Assembly (NCBI GenBank): GCA_013298995.1
Contig: JAAFJW010000012.1
Coordinates: forward strand, 1-38,789
Source of the DNA: Sphingobacteriales bacterium
Lineage (GTDB): Bacteria; Bacteroidota; Bacteroidia; Sphingobacteriales; Sphingobacteriaceae
DNA length: 38,789 nt
Reading direction: 5' to 3'
Position 1 is the stretch's first letter. Each line of letters starts with the position of its first letter. The position numbers were made by a program, and so were the translations under genes. Below the pieces are notes generated by a model. It worked only from the letters and a program-made list of their open reading frames with translations. It ran no database searches and was not told the origin of the DNA. This document shows, in pieces, positions 17,957 through 27,635 of the stretch.

Positions 17957-19144
17957 TTACTCTCCACCACCCGTTTCCATCACCCTTCTACTACCGTCAT
18001 ATAGTTCGTATTCCAAAAGCCTACAATCTAGCTTGCCATTATAAAATTCTATACGGCGGCTTGCTTTTAAGCCTATTTTTTTTGCTAAATCGGGGTTACC
18101 CGTAAAAATATAGCCTTTATAGCCTTTGCAACCTTGTTTTAGGTAATCGCCTATGCGCTTGTAGGTAGCTTCTAGCTTAGCGTGTACGCCTAGTCGTTCG
18201 CCATACTCGGGGTTAAAAATAATTACGCCAGGTTGGTTTTGGGGCAACAGGGTTTCGGCAAAATCGGCTACTTGAAAATCTATCAAGGTATCTACCCCTG
18301 CTGTACGGGCATTTTTTTCGGCAATATTTACGGCATCTTCTGATATATCCGAAGCTATAATTTTAAAGTCGATATGCTTAACCACTTGGTCTTTAAGTTG
18401 GCGACGTTCTTTAAAAAACACCTCTTCATCGTAGCCTAATAAGTGCATAAAAGCATAGTTCATCCGTAATAAACCAGGCGTACGGCGGGTAGCCATTAAG
18501 GCAGCTTCGATAGCCAAAGTACCCGAACCACACATAGGGTTTACAAATGTGCTTTGCATATCCCACCCTGTGGCAAAAATAGTACCTGCAGCCAAAGCCT
18601 CTAGCATGGGTGCTTTGCCGGGTATTTTACGGTAGCTGTGTTTTGCCAAGGTTTCGCCCGAGGTATCTAGGTAAATTTCGGCACTATCGTTTTTCCAGTA
18701 CAGGTGTACTACAGTTTTCGAGTAATCGGCTCCCGAATTTGGCCTTAAATTATGCACACTTTTTATCCTATCGGCAATGGCATCTTTCACTTTTAAGTTG
18801 GCAAAAAGCGGGGTAGTAATGGTAGAATTATCCACATTAGAGGTAACCGAAAAGTAACCGCTAAAATCAATTAGCTTTTCCCATTCAATGGCAAGCACCT
18901 GCTGGTACATCTCATTGGCATCAGCAGCTGTAAATTGTTTAATACGGTACAAAACTTGGCTGGCACAACGCAAATTCAAATTAAGTTTAATACACTCATT
19001 TACAGTTGCCTTTAATTCGACGCCAGTAGCGAACACACGCTCGGGCTTAAAACCCAATGCCTCAACCTCTTGTTGAAGGTAAACAGATAATCTTTTATTG
19101 CAGGTAATAATAACCTTGGCGGGATTGTTGAAAACTTGATACAT
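17957..19144 (-). CDS. rlmL: THUMP domain-containing class I SAM-dependent RNA methyltransferase (RlmL-like)
   Basis: 395 aa; N-terminal THUMP-like region, FVNPMCGSGTLAIEAALMA (motif I), IIFNPEYGERLG (catalytic [N/D]PPY-like). Confidence 0.85.
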   Translation of the reverse strand: MYQVFNNPAKVIITCNKRLSVYLQQEVEALGFKPERVFATGVELKATVNECIKLNLNLRCASQVLYRIKQFTAADANEMYQQVLAIEWEKLIDFSGYFSVTSNVDNSTITTPLFANLKVKDAIADRIKSVHNLRPNSGADYSKTVVHLYWKNDSAEIYLDTSGETLAKHSYRKIPGKAPMLEALAAGTIFATGWDMQSTFVNPMCGSGTLAIEAALMATRRTPGLLRMNYAFMHLLGYDEEVFFKERRQLKDQVVKHIDFKIIASDISEDAVNIAEKNARTAGVDTLIDFQVADFAETLLPQNQPGVIIFNPEYGERLGVHAKLEATYKRIGDYLKQGCKGYKGYIFTGNPDLAKKIGLKASRRIEFYNGKLDCRLLEYELYDGSRRVMETGGGE

Positions 19145-19202
19145 AATTTGCGCAATTTACTCAAATAAAATATACAGATTTGAAAATCATTATAAGTTTA
19201 TT

Positions 19203-19580
19203 ATGGAAATTAAAGGAAAAGTACACGAGGTATCAGAAATTATTAATGTTACCGAATCATTTAAAAAAAGAGAATTAGTAATTGAGTATGCCGAAAACCC
19301 TCAATACCCCGAGTTTGTAAAATTTGAGGCCATTCAAGAGAAATGCGTTTTGCTAGATAACCTACAAGTAGGCGCCGAGGTAGAGGTTTCGTTTAACCTT
19401 AAAGGCCGCCCATATACCGATAAAATGGGTAAAAAAGGTTATTTTAACTCATTACATGTATGGCGAGTAACTTCGTTAAATGCGCCAGCCGCAGCACCAG
19501 CCGCTACACCCACCCCCGAGTATGCACCCCCTGTTGATGTGAGTGCAGCACCAGGCGAAAGCGACGATTTGCCATTTTAA
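19203..19580 (+). CDS. DUF3127 domain-containing protein
   Basis: 125 aa; MEIKGKVHEVSEIINVTESFKKRELVIEYAENPQYPEFVKFE, acidic DDLPF tail as in SSB-like proteins. Confidence 0.88.
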   Translation: MEIKGKVHEVSEIINVTESFKKRELVIEYAENPQYPEFVKFEAIQEKCVLLDNLQVGAEVEVSFNLKGRPYTDKMGKKGYFNSLHVWRVTSLNAPAAAPAATPTPEYAPPVDVSAAPGESDDLPF

Positions 19581-19606
19581 TTTTTTTTTCTGAATCACAA
19601 TGCGAT

Positions 19607-19647
19607 AAAAGCGGCGTTCGTTCCCCACGAATGGCCGCTTTTTTTTA
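19607..19647 (+). terminator. Rho-independent terminator
   Basis: aaaagcggc-gttcgttccccacgaat-ggccgctttt plus T-run. Confidence 0.8.
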
Positions 19648-19671
19648 TATTTAAAAAATAATTTTTTTTAT

Positions 19672-20643
19672 ATGATTTTAGTAACGGGTGCAACGGGGTT
19701 TTTGGGTACTCAACTAGTGCTACAACTTTTACAATCCGAAATCCGCATTAGGTGCATAAAAAGGCACACATCACACATCCCACCCAAATTAGAAACCCTA
19801 AGCAATAAAATTGAGTGGCTTAACGCCGATATTTTAAACCTTTCGGATTTGGCGGAAGCCTTTGATGGCATTACACACGTTTACCATTGTGCGGCAATGG
19901 TTTCGCTGGATCCCAAAGATAAAGAACAAATGATATACACCAATGTAGATGGTACAGCCAACGTGGTTAATTTATGTATAGCAAAAAATGTACAAAAACT
20001 AATACACGTAAGCTCTATTGCGGCATTGGGCAAAAGTAAAAATGGCGAATTAATTACCGAACAACATTATTGGGATGCCTTTGATATAAATAATGGCTAC
20101 GCTGTTTCTAAATACCAAAGCGAAATGGAGGTGTGGCGAGGTATTGAAGAAGGCTTAAATGCTGTTATTGTAAACCCATCTATTATTTTAGGTGTAGATG
20201 CCAGCGTAGAGGCTACCAATATCATGTTTAAAACCATAAAAAACGGACTAAACTATTATACCCTAGGTGGTAGTGGTTTTGTAGATGTGGCCGATGTAGC
20301 AAAAGCCATGATTTTTTTGGCACAAAGCGATATTGTAGCACAGCGATTTATCATCAATAGCCAAAATATGCTGTATAAAAACTTGTTCCAAAGCATAGCC
20401 CAAGCCTTAGATGTACCCGCCCCAGCAAAAAAAGCAACACCTTTTATGCTGGGCATTGCATGGCGATTAAGCACCGCAAAAGCCTATTTTACAGGCAAAA
20501 AAGCAAGCATTACACGCGATATAGCCATTGCCGCATCCACCCTCGAAACCTTTAGCAATCAAAAAATAAAACAAATAATTGATTTTAACTTTAAGCCCAT
20601 TGATGTAAGTATTAACGAAATTGCCAAGAGGTTTAAAAAATAA
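19672..20643 (+). CDS. NAD(P)-dependent epimerase/dehydratase (extended SDR)
   Basis: 323 aa; ILVTGATGFLGTQLV (Rossmann), HVSSIAALG, YAVSKYQSE (YxxxK). Confidence 0.92.
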   Translation: MILVTGATGFLGTQLVLQLLQSEIRIRCIKRHTSHIPPKLETLSNKIEWLNADILNLSDLAEAFDGITHVYHCAAMVSLDPKDKEQMIYTNVDGTANVVNLCIAKNVQKLIHVSSIAALGKSKNGELITEQHYWDAFDINNGYAVSKYQSEMEVWRGIEEGLNAVIVNPSIILGVDASVEATNIMFKTIKNGLNYYTLGGSGFVDVADVAKAMIFLAQSDIVAQRFIINSQNMLYKNLFQSIAQALDVPAPAKKATPFMLGIAWRLSTAKAYFTGKKASITRDIAIAASTLETFSNQKIKQIIDFNFKPIDVSINEIAKRFKK

Positions 20644-20744
20644 TTGAGCTAACGTTTATTTACCAAGCCTATTAACCCGAGTTCGATTAATAAATATTGT
20701 TTTTTATACTGATTAGGGCGTTTAAACACGCTTTACACTATATC

Positions 20745-20801
20745 TTTTTTTTATTGCCCCCCCCATTTGCCAGCAGCCCAAGGGGGGGGTAATAAAAAAA
20801 A
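20745..20801. repeat. 20-bp-stem inverted repeat with C8/G8 and T8/A8 tracts
   Basis: ttttttttattgcccccccc (20745-20764) / ggggggggtaataaaaaaaa (20782-20801), one G:T mismatch, 17-nt loop. Confidence 0.85.
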
Positions 20802-20805
20802 GGAT

Positions 20806-20825
20806 GCCTGCCTGCGCAGGCAGGC
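20806..20825. repeat. Perfect 20-bp palindrome
   Basis: gcctgcctgcgcaggcaggc. Confidence 0.9.
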
Positions 20826-21071
20826 CATTGCAATCGTTAACGCTCTTAAATACTTTATACCACTGATTAATAATAAATTACACTTAAATTTAACAATCCA
20901 AATCAACTTATTATCAGCCGTTTAAATAATTTTAACTAACAAGCAAGCAAAAACTTGTACCTTTACTTTCTTTAATTTTGTATAACAATATATCGCTTTT
21001 ACCCTTTCGGGAGAATTAAAACCAAGCCTATTATTGGAAAATAAAATAGCGATGCGATAGTAATAAAAAAT

Positions 21072-22118
21072 ATGTTCGAAAACAGCAATACCACACAAAT
21101 AGCCGATTTGGGCGAATTTGGTTTAATAAACCACCTTACACAGCACATTACCCTAAGCAGCCCTCACACCCACAAAGGCGTAGGCGACGATGCCGCAGTG
21201 ATAGATGCACAAGGGAAAAAAATATTAATATCAACCGATTTATTATTAGAAGGCATACACTTCGACTTGGCATTTACACCGCTTAAACATCTAGGATATA
21301 AAGCCATACAAGTAAACCTAAGCGATATATATGCCATGAATGGCCTAGCCAATCAGGTTACTGTTTCGCTAGGTTTTTCGAGCAAGTTTTCGCTCGAAGC
21401 CATCGAAGAACTGTACAGCGGGATGCTGCTGGCCTGCCAAAAATACAATATCGATTTAATAGGTGGCGATACCACATCATCGCAACAGGGGCTAGTAATT
21501 AGCGTAACCAGTATTGGCTATGCCAATCCCGAAGATATAACCTACCGAAACGGAGCCCAAGAAGGCGATTTATTATGCGTATCGGGCGACCTAGGCGGGG
21601 CTTACCTTGGCCTACAATTATTGGAACGAGAAAAACAAGTTTTTTTAGCTAACCCCAATATTCAGCCCGATTTAGAAGGTAAGGATTACATTATCGAACG
21701 CCAACTAAAACCCGAAGCCCGCTTAGATATTATTGATTTGCTGAAAGAAATGGGTATAAAACCCACGTCAATGATTGATGTTTCGGACGGTTTAGCTTCC
21801 GAAATTATTCACCTTACCCAACAATCCCAAAAAGGCTGTAAATTATACGAAGAAAAAATACCTATAGACCCACAAACTACCGAAACGGCCCGAGAATTTG
21901 GCCTGGACCCTACCGTGTGTGCCCTAAATGGTGGCGAAGATTACGAATTACTATTTACCATAAAACAAAGCGATTACGACCGCCTAAAACACGACGTTGA
22001 TATTACCGTAATTGGCTATATAACCGAGCAAAGTGCAGGAAATTACCTTATTACCAAAGCTGGCAATATACACGAACTTAAAGCACAAGGTTGGAATGCG
22101 TTTAAAACTGGGAAATAG
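21072..22118 (+). CDS. thiL: Thiamine-phosphate kinase
   Basis: 348 aa; GVGDDAAVID, STDLLLEGIHFDL, NLSDIYAMNG, GGDTTSS, SMIDVSDGLASEI. Confidence 0.95.
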   Translation: MFENSNTTQIADLGEFGLINHLTQHITLSSPHTHKGVGDDAAVIDAQGKKILISTDLLLEGIHFDLAFTPLKHLGYKAIQVNLSDIYAMNGLANQVTVSLGFSSKFSLEAIEELYSGMLLACQKYNIDLIGGDTTSSQQGLVISVTSIGYANPEDITYRNGAQEGDLLCVSGDLGGAYLGLQLLEREKQVFLANPNIQPDLEGKDYIIERQLKPEARLDIIDLLKEMGIKPTSMIDVSDGLASEIIHLTQQSQKGCKLYEEKIPIDPQTTETAREFGLDPTVCALNGGEDYELLFTIKQSDYDRLKHDVDITVIGYITEQSAGNYLITKAGNIHELKAQGWNAFKTGK

Positions 22119-22140
22119 GTAAGGGTGGGTTATTTTGATT

Positions 22141-24495
22141 TTAAGGCGTACTTGTTTTACGCACCATAAACTCAAACCCGCCCAAGCCCAATAATCCATC
22201 TGCGCTTACACCCTCAATTATACCTAAAAATTCTGTATTGATATCCGAAGAAAAAAAACTTAAAGTTGCTTCCCCTTTCGTATCTGTAATTAATTTTGGT
22301 GCCCAAAGTAGCGTGTTACGAGCATCAGGAAGGCTATCTTCGTCAGGTTCTTTATCATAATTTGGTTGGTAAAACTCTTTTTGGGCATAGTAGCCTTTTA
22401 TTTTAGAGAGGTTATTGCGCTTTAAAAGTTCAACTTCGGTAAAATTAAGGTAAGGGTTTTGGTATTTTTTAGTTTTAGTGGCATACCAATAAGTATATGG
22501 ATAATCTTCGCCTAATACATTGTCATTTTCATCCACATCATAAGAAACAACTTCTCCTTCAATTGGTTTCCGTTTTTTTGTATTGTGGTCGTGTTTGTGA
22601 AAACAATTAAGCTTAGGTGGGAAATCATAAACGCACACAAAATCCGTATTCAAATCAGCTTTTGCCATACTATCCAACTTACCCAAATATTTATCTCTAA
22701 AAATAAGTGTGCCTCTTGCCTTTACTACTACTTCGTTAAGTTTATTAAACGTTGGTCTTGTTTCGTAGGTCTTTAATGCTTTGGGCATATTGTTTAGGTA
22801 ACTGTTTGCCTGCGGATATATACGCTCTTTTGTCCCCATCCATTTATTGATGGCAGCGAAAGGCGTATCTAAAATACTGATGCGAGGTTGTAATTCGGGT
22901 TGGCTTATGGGTCTTAAATATAAATAGTTGCCTTGGCTGGCTTTTAACTCCTGAGAACTAATGGTAAATTTCCCCACAGAATCGGTAGTTATCATGATAC
23001 TATTTTTTGCATTCCCTTTTTCATCGGGGCTAAAGGCCATTATAAATTGTGCTTTGCTGCTTGGTGCTTGTTTCAGTTTTTTGGTAAAACGTACTGTACC
23101 TGCTATCCCGTCGAGCAGGAAGGGTTTTGCTTTTGATATGTTTTCGTAGAGGTTCTCTTCGCTCCAAACATAGTTTCGCCAGCCTTGGGTAAGTAGCAAA
23201 AGGTCTAATGCTTGGTCTCTTTGTTTATTTTTTTCATCGAAATAATAAGCTGGGGAATAAATCCTGCCCTTTAGTTGGCTACTAAGGTAATAATGCGTCA
23301 GTATATTTTTGGAGTCTTTCGGGTTTTGGTAGAGCTTATCAAAAATACTTACCCCAAGATGCGCTACTAGGGCTACCCCATTTTCATCGTTCACTTTTAT
23401 TTTAAGTGTAACTTTTTCTCGTAGCCCAAGAAGTGATTTTGAAAGTTCGGCTTTAATAAAAAGTTTCTTTTGTGGGTGTAGGTAAACAAGCCTTTCAGCA
23501 ATAGGAAGCATGTTTTCATCAAATAGGGTAAACTCTGTAATCCCTTGCTGTGTAAACTGTTTTAAGGGTAGTTTTATTATCAATTTTTTGTCTAATGTAC
23601 CGCTGGCTATACAGGCTGTTTGCCCACGCAGCTGCCCTCTAAGGTAAACCTTGGATGCATTACCGCCCGTACGTTTAATTGTAAAAATCAAGTTGGTGCT
23701 GTCGCTACTTTTTAGGCTTAAAGAAATTCCAGAGGCGTAAATTTTTGGTAGAGAGAATATACTATCTATTGCTGGCTCCGAAAGTTTAATATGATAGTTT
23801 TTACCCACCATGGGCGTAAATGTTACGCTACCCATACCAGCATGTTGGCTCTTAAATTCTTTCAAAGGTTGCCCTTCCTGAAAAAGTGTGCCCAATACGC
23901 TATACGGTTCGCCATTTTCATCTACAGCTTTAAAGGCAAGTTTAGCTGGAATATCGCTGATGAGTTTCCCTCCTTCGGGAAAAACGTTAAACTGGATGAC
24001 TGTCTTATTTTTGGCTGGTACTACAACTGGATTAGTAATAGACTTGTAATTTTTAACAATCCGTACCTTACGCAAAGCTTCAAACTGGCCTTTACCTACA
24101 TAAAAGGAATTGGCGGTAAAGCCCTCCAAGAGATAATCTCCCTCGGCAATGCTGTCGGGCAGGTAAACTTGGCCATCCGCAAAGCCGTTTTGTATTTCGT
24201 AATTTTCCTGCCAAAGTGCTTTGTTTGTACTTTCGTTTATCAGTTGCAGGTAAAGCGTTTGGCTAAGTGTGGATGGAACAAATGACTGGGCATCTAAAAC
24301 ATAGGCCTTAAACCAGAGGTCTTCGCCGCTTTCGTAAATGCCTTTACTGGTTTGTAGGTAGATATTTTCTGGGGCTGTCTCTTTTGCTAGGTTATGTAAT
24401 GTGTTTGCAAGGGTATCGCTTACAAGTTTTATTTGGGAAAAACAGGGTTGGCAAATAGTAATAAACAAAAATAGAATCAAACTACGCTGCTTCAT
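22141..24495 (-). CDS. Secreted MG2/alpha-2-macroglobulin-like domain protein with TonB-plug-like segment, function unknown
   Basis: 784 aa; signal peptide; NIYLQTSKGIYESGEDLWFKAYV (MG2-like); LNEVVVKARG (plug-like); WAPKLITDTKGEATLSFFSSD near C-terminus. Confidence 0.75.
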   Translation of the reverse strand: MKQRSLILFLFITICQPCFSQIKLVSDTLANTLHNLAKETAPENIYLQTSKGIYESGEDLWFKAYVLDAQSFVPSTLSQTLYLQLINESTNKALWQENYEIQNGFADGQVYLPDSIAEGDYLLEGFTANSFYVGKGQFEALRKVRIVKNYKSITNPVVVPAKNKTVIQFNVFPEGGKLISDIPAKLAFKAVDENGEPYSVLGTLFQEGQPLKEFKSQHAGMGSVTFTPMVGKNYHIKLSEPAIDSIFSLPKIYASGISLSLKSSDSTNLIFTIKRTGGNASKVYLRGQLRGQTACIASGTLDKKLIIKLPLKQFTQQGITEFTLFDENMLPIAERLVYLHPQKKLFIKAELSKSLLGLREKVTLKIKVNDENGVALVAHLGVSIFDKLYQNPKDSKNILTHYYLSSQLKGRIYSPAYYFDEKNKQRDQALDLLLLTQGWRNYVWSEENLYENISKAKPFLLDGIAGTVRFTKKLKQAPSSKAQFIMAFSPDEKGNAKNSIMITTDSVGKFTISSQELKASQGNYLYLRPISQPELQPRISILDTPFAAINKWMGTKERIYPQANSYLNNMPKALKTYETRPTFNKLNEVVVKARGTLIFRDKYLGKLDSMAKADLNTDFVCVYDFPPKLNCFHKHDHNTKKRKPIEGEVVSYDVDENDNVLGEDYPYTYWYATKTKKYQNPYLNFTEVELLKRNNLSKIKGYYAQKEFYQPNYDKEPDEDSLPDARNTLLWAPKLITDTKGEATLSFFSSDINTEFLGIIEGVSADGLLGLGGFEFMVRKTSTP

Positions 24496-24638
24496 AATGA
24501 TAGTTTCTAGGTATTTGATACTTTCAAATCTAATATTTTTTAGCCTTAAAAAGCAAACTTTACCTGAAAATCAGCTTTTTGTAACAAAAAAAATACAAAA
24601 ATGTTCATTTAAAGGCTTACAGGTCGTATGAAATTTAT

Positions 24639-24682
24639 AATAAGCGGTTAAGCTTCTCCTGTTTTCAAACCGCTTATTTTTT
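24639..24682 (+). terminator. Hairpin with T-run, probable terminator
   Basis: aataagcggtt...aaaccgcttatttttt. Confidence 0.55.
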
Positions 24683-24689
24683 ACCCCAC

Positions 24690-24734
24690 AAAAAAGGGAG
24701 AATCAAGCCTTAGCTTAGTTCCCCCTTTTCTTTA
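24690..24734 (-). terminator. Probable typA terminator
   Basis: Reverse strand: gaaaagggggaa ctaagctaaggcttg attctccctttttt. Confidence 0.6.
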
Positions 24735-24750
24735 AATAGGTGATAAAATT

Positions 24751-26562
24751 TTATTGATTTACAAATTTTTTGCCGTTTACTTTACGTTCGTTTTCGGTGA
24801 GGTAAATTTTACGTAAACGGATGCTTTGTGGTGTAACCTCTATGTATTCGTCGGCTTGTATATATTCCATACATTCTTCTAACGAAAATTTAATGGCTGG
24901 TGCAATACGTGTATTATCATCAGTACCCGAGGCCCGCATATTGGTTAATTGCTTGCCTTTGGTTACGTTTATTACCAAATCGTTATCGCGTATGTGCTCG
25001 CCCAATACTTGGCCTTCGTAAATATCCACACCTGGGTCCACAAAAAAGCGGCCTCTATCTTGCAGTTTATCAATGGCGTAAGCGGTAGTCATTCCTTTAT
25101 CCATTGATATTAAAACGCCATTTAAGCGGCCTGGTATGGGGCCTTTCCAAGGTTCGTAATCTTTAAAGCGGTGTGCCATAATGGCTTCTCCCGCCGTAGC
25201 GGTTAAAACATTGTTACGCAAGCCAATGATACCACGGGCAGGTATTTCAAATTCTAAGTGTTGCAAATCGCCTTTAGGCTCCATAATTAAAAGGTCGCCT
25301 TTGCGTTGTGTAACCAGCTCAATTACTTTACCCGATACTTCGCCAGGCACATCAACAATTAGGGTTTCTACAGGCTCGCATTTTACGCCATCAATCATTT
25401 TAACAATAACCTGTGGCTGACCTACTTGCATTTCGTAACCTTCGCGGCGCATGGTTTCGATAAGTACCGATAAGTGCAAAATGCCACGGCCGTAAACCAA
25501 GTAAGCATCTGGCGATTCGGTTTCTACCACCTTTAAGGCCAAGTTTTTTTCCATCTCTTTGAACAAACGCTCACGCAAACGTTGCGAGGTTACAAATTTG
25601 CCTTCTTTACCAAAAAATGGAGAGTTATTGATGGTGAACAACATGTTCATCGTAGGCTCATCAATATGGATAACTTCTAATTGCTCGGGTTCGTTAAAAT
25701 CGGCAATGGTATCGCCAATATCAAAACCATCGATACCTACCACGGCACAAATATCACCTGCCGATACTTCGGTAGCTTTTATCTTACCTAAACCCTCAAA
25801 GGTATAAAGTTCTTTAATGCGTGTTTTTACAATTTTACCGTCGCGTTTTACTAACGATACAGGCTGGTTTTCTTTAACCGTACCACGGGCAACACGGCCT
25901 ACGGCAATACGGCCAACAAAACTTGAGTATTCTAAAGAGGTAATTTGCATTTGCAAGGTTCCTTCGGATATTGGTGCTGGTGGGATGGTTTCTAAAATGG
26001 TATCCATCAGGGCAAAAATATCATCGGTTTTAACTTTCCAGTCTTTGCTCATCCAGCCTTGTTTTGACGAACCGTAAATTACAGGGAAATCCAATTGGTC
26101 TTCGGTGGCTTCGAGGTTAAAGAAAAGTTCAAAAATTTGTTCGTAAACTTCCTCGGGGCGGCAGTTTTCTTTATCTACTTTGTTTACTACCACAATCGGC
26201 TTTAAGCCTAATGCCAAAGCTTTCTGGGTTACAAAACGGGTTTGTGGCATGGCTCCTTCAAAGGCATCGCAAAGCAATAAAACGCCATCGGCCATTTTTA
26301 GTACACGCTCTACCTCGCCACCAAAATCGGCGTGACCAGGCGTATCAATAATGTTGATTTTAACGTCTTTGTACATTACCGATACGTTTTTGGATACAAT
26401 GGTTATACCACGTTCACGCTCTAGGTCGTTGTTATCTAATATTAGTTCGCCAGTTTTTTCGTTATCTCTAAAAATAGAGCAACTGTGTAAAATTTTATCA
26501 ACCAAGGTGGTTTTACCGTGGTCAACGTGAGCGATAATCGCTATATTTCTTATCTTTTGCAT
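24751..26562 (-). CDS. typA: Translational GTPase TypA/BipA
   Basis: 603 aa; [52 protein letters not shown]. Confidence 0.97.
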   Translation of the reverse strand: MQKIRNIAIIAHVDHGKTTLVDKILHSCSIFRDNEKTGELILDNNDLERERGITIVSKNVSVMYKDVKINIIDTPGHADFGGEVERVLKMADGVLLLCDAFEGAMPQTRFVTQKALALGLKPIVVVNKVDKENCRPEEVYEQIFELFFNLEATEDQLDFPVIYGSSKQGWMSKDWKVKTDDIFALMDTILETIPPAPISEGTLQMQITSLEYSSFVGRIAVGRVARGTVKENQPVSLVKRDGKIVKTRIKELYTFEGLGKIKATEVSAGDICAVVGIDGFDIGDTIADFNEPEQLEVIHIDEPTMNMLFTINNSPFFGKEGKFVTSQRLRERLFKEMEKNLALKVVETESPDAYLVYGRGILHLSVLIETMRREGYEMQVGQPQVIVKMIDGVKCEPVETLIVDVPGEVSGKVIELVTQRKGDLLIMEPKGDLQHLEFEIPARGIIGLRNNVLTATAGEAIMAHRFKDYEPWKGPIPGRLNGVLISMDKGMTTAYAIDKLQDRGRFFVDPGVDIYEGQVLGEHIRDNDLVINVTKGKQLTNMRASGTDDNTRIAPAIKFSLEECMEYIQADEYIEVTPQSIRLRKIYLTENERKVNGKKFVNQ

Positions 26563-26647
26563 TAAAATGATGCTTTGTAAATTTTTTGCAAAGTTATTGT
26601 TTTAATGTTAAAAAATACTACGAATGTGCAATGTGAATTTTTAATAG

Positions 26648-26676
26648 TTTGCTAAACTAAAAATACCTTATTTTTG
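26648..26676 (+). promoter_or_regulatory. Bacteroidota sigma-type promoter (TTTG-N17-TAnnTTTG)
   Basis: TTTG 26648-26651, 17-bp spacer, TATTTTTG 26669-26676, 11 bp before the ATG. Confidence 0.6.
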
Positions 26677-26687
26677 TAGCATAATTA

Positions 26688-26834
26688 ATGATGCAAAACG
26701 TACTTGTAATACTTCTTTTTATTGCTGCCTTGGCTTATATTATACGGCTGATATGGAATACATTACACACACAAAAAGGCTGTGCAAGTAGCTGTACCAA
26801 GTGTAAGGTAGATTTTGGTACGCCTGAAAAATAA
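26688..26834 (+). CDS. FeoB-associated Cys-rich membrane protein
   Basis: 48 aa: MMQNVLVILLFIAALAYIIRLIWNTLHTQKGCASSCTKCKVDFGTPEK*; TM helix plus GCaSsCtkCK motif; absent from the ORF track. Confidence 0.82.
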   Translation: MMQNVLVILLFIAALAYIIRLIWNTLHTQKGCASSCTKCKVDFGTPEK

Positions 26835-26855
26835 TAGTGTTTTTTTGAGATTATT

Positions 26856-27635
26856 TTAATGGGTAATTGAGGGCTGAGGGTTTAGTTTTTCCAATTTCTC
26901 AAACGCAATATCCATTAAGTCATAAGCCTCCCAACCCTCGAAATCAAAATGCCACCACTCGGCTTTAAAAATTTTGAAGCCGTTATTTGTCATCACTTGT
27001 TGCAAAATTTCTCGATTTTTTAAAACGTTTTTGGGTAGGTTGGCGTAATCGGCGTAAGCCATATTTAAAAAACTATCGTAAGGGGTGGGCATGGCTAGTT
27101 CGTTGCCTGTTTTTAAATCAATTAAGGTTATATCAACAGCGCAGCCTCGGTTATGGCGTGAGCCTTTTTCGGGGTTGGCTACAAATTCTTTTTTATTGTT
27201 GGGGGTAATGTTCCAAAATTTTACGGTTACCCGATAGGGGCGGTAGGCATCGTAAATTTTTAAACCCAAACCCTGTTTGGCCAAGGTTTGTTGTATTTTT
27301 TGTAATGCCATAACTACGGGTTTGCGGGCAAAAGCTCGGCTACTTTTATATACGGCAGTACCTGTAAAATTATTTTTGGTGGCGTACCTAATATCAAGCA
27401 CCATGCTGGGGATATTTTTTTTTATATCTAGCAAGGCAAAATTGGGGTTTAATGCTATTTGTTTTTTATAGTAACTGCTTGATGAAACAATTCTTAACTG
27501 GCTTGTTTTTTTAAGATTATTGCCACAAGAAAGTATAAAAATGAGTACAACAAAGCCAAGTTGTGCAAACTTAATTTTCTTTGGGCAGGTATGCCACCTC
27601 TTTTTCAACAATTGTTTGTTCAACATATACTGCAT
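26856..27635 (-). CDS. D-alanyl-D-alanine dipeptidase (M15D, VanX-like), lipoprotein
   Basis: 259 aa; DIRYATKNNFTG, YDAYRPYRV, SRHNRGCAVDITL (SxHxxGxAxD), EWWHFDF; lipobox IFILSCGN. Confidence 0.88.
   Translation of the reverse strand: MQYMLNKQLLKKRWHTCPKKIKFAQLGFVVLIFILSCGNNLKKTSQLRIVSSSSYYKKQIALNPNFALLDIKKNIPSMVLDIRYATKNNFTGTAVYKSSRAFARKPVVMALQKIQQTLAKQGLGLKIYDAYRPYRVTVKFWNITPNNKKEFVANPEKGSRHNRGCAVDITLIDLKTGNELAMPTPYDSFLNMAYADYANLPKNVLKNREILQQVMTNNGFKIFKAEWWHFDFEGWEAYDLMDIAFEKLEKLNPQPSITH

Larger units (their letters stand above)
20655..20850 (-). repeat. Dispersed intergenic repeat, copy 2 (inverted), apparently interrupted
   Basis: Reverse complement of 20658-20722 aligns with 17.56-17.62 kb; homology resumes at 20835 (cgttaacgctct) after a ~116 bp extra segment. 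Confidence 0.6.

Noticed and set aside
20670-20700. GAGTTCGATTAA resembling a tRNA T-arm
   Set aside because: No matching acceptor, anticodon or D-arm structure nearby; it belongs to the dispersed repeat.
26856-27635. Vancomycin-resistance cluster
   Set aside because: Only a VanX-like dipeptidase is present; no vanA/vanH/vanRS homologs in the window.
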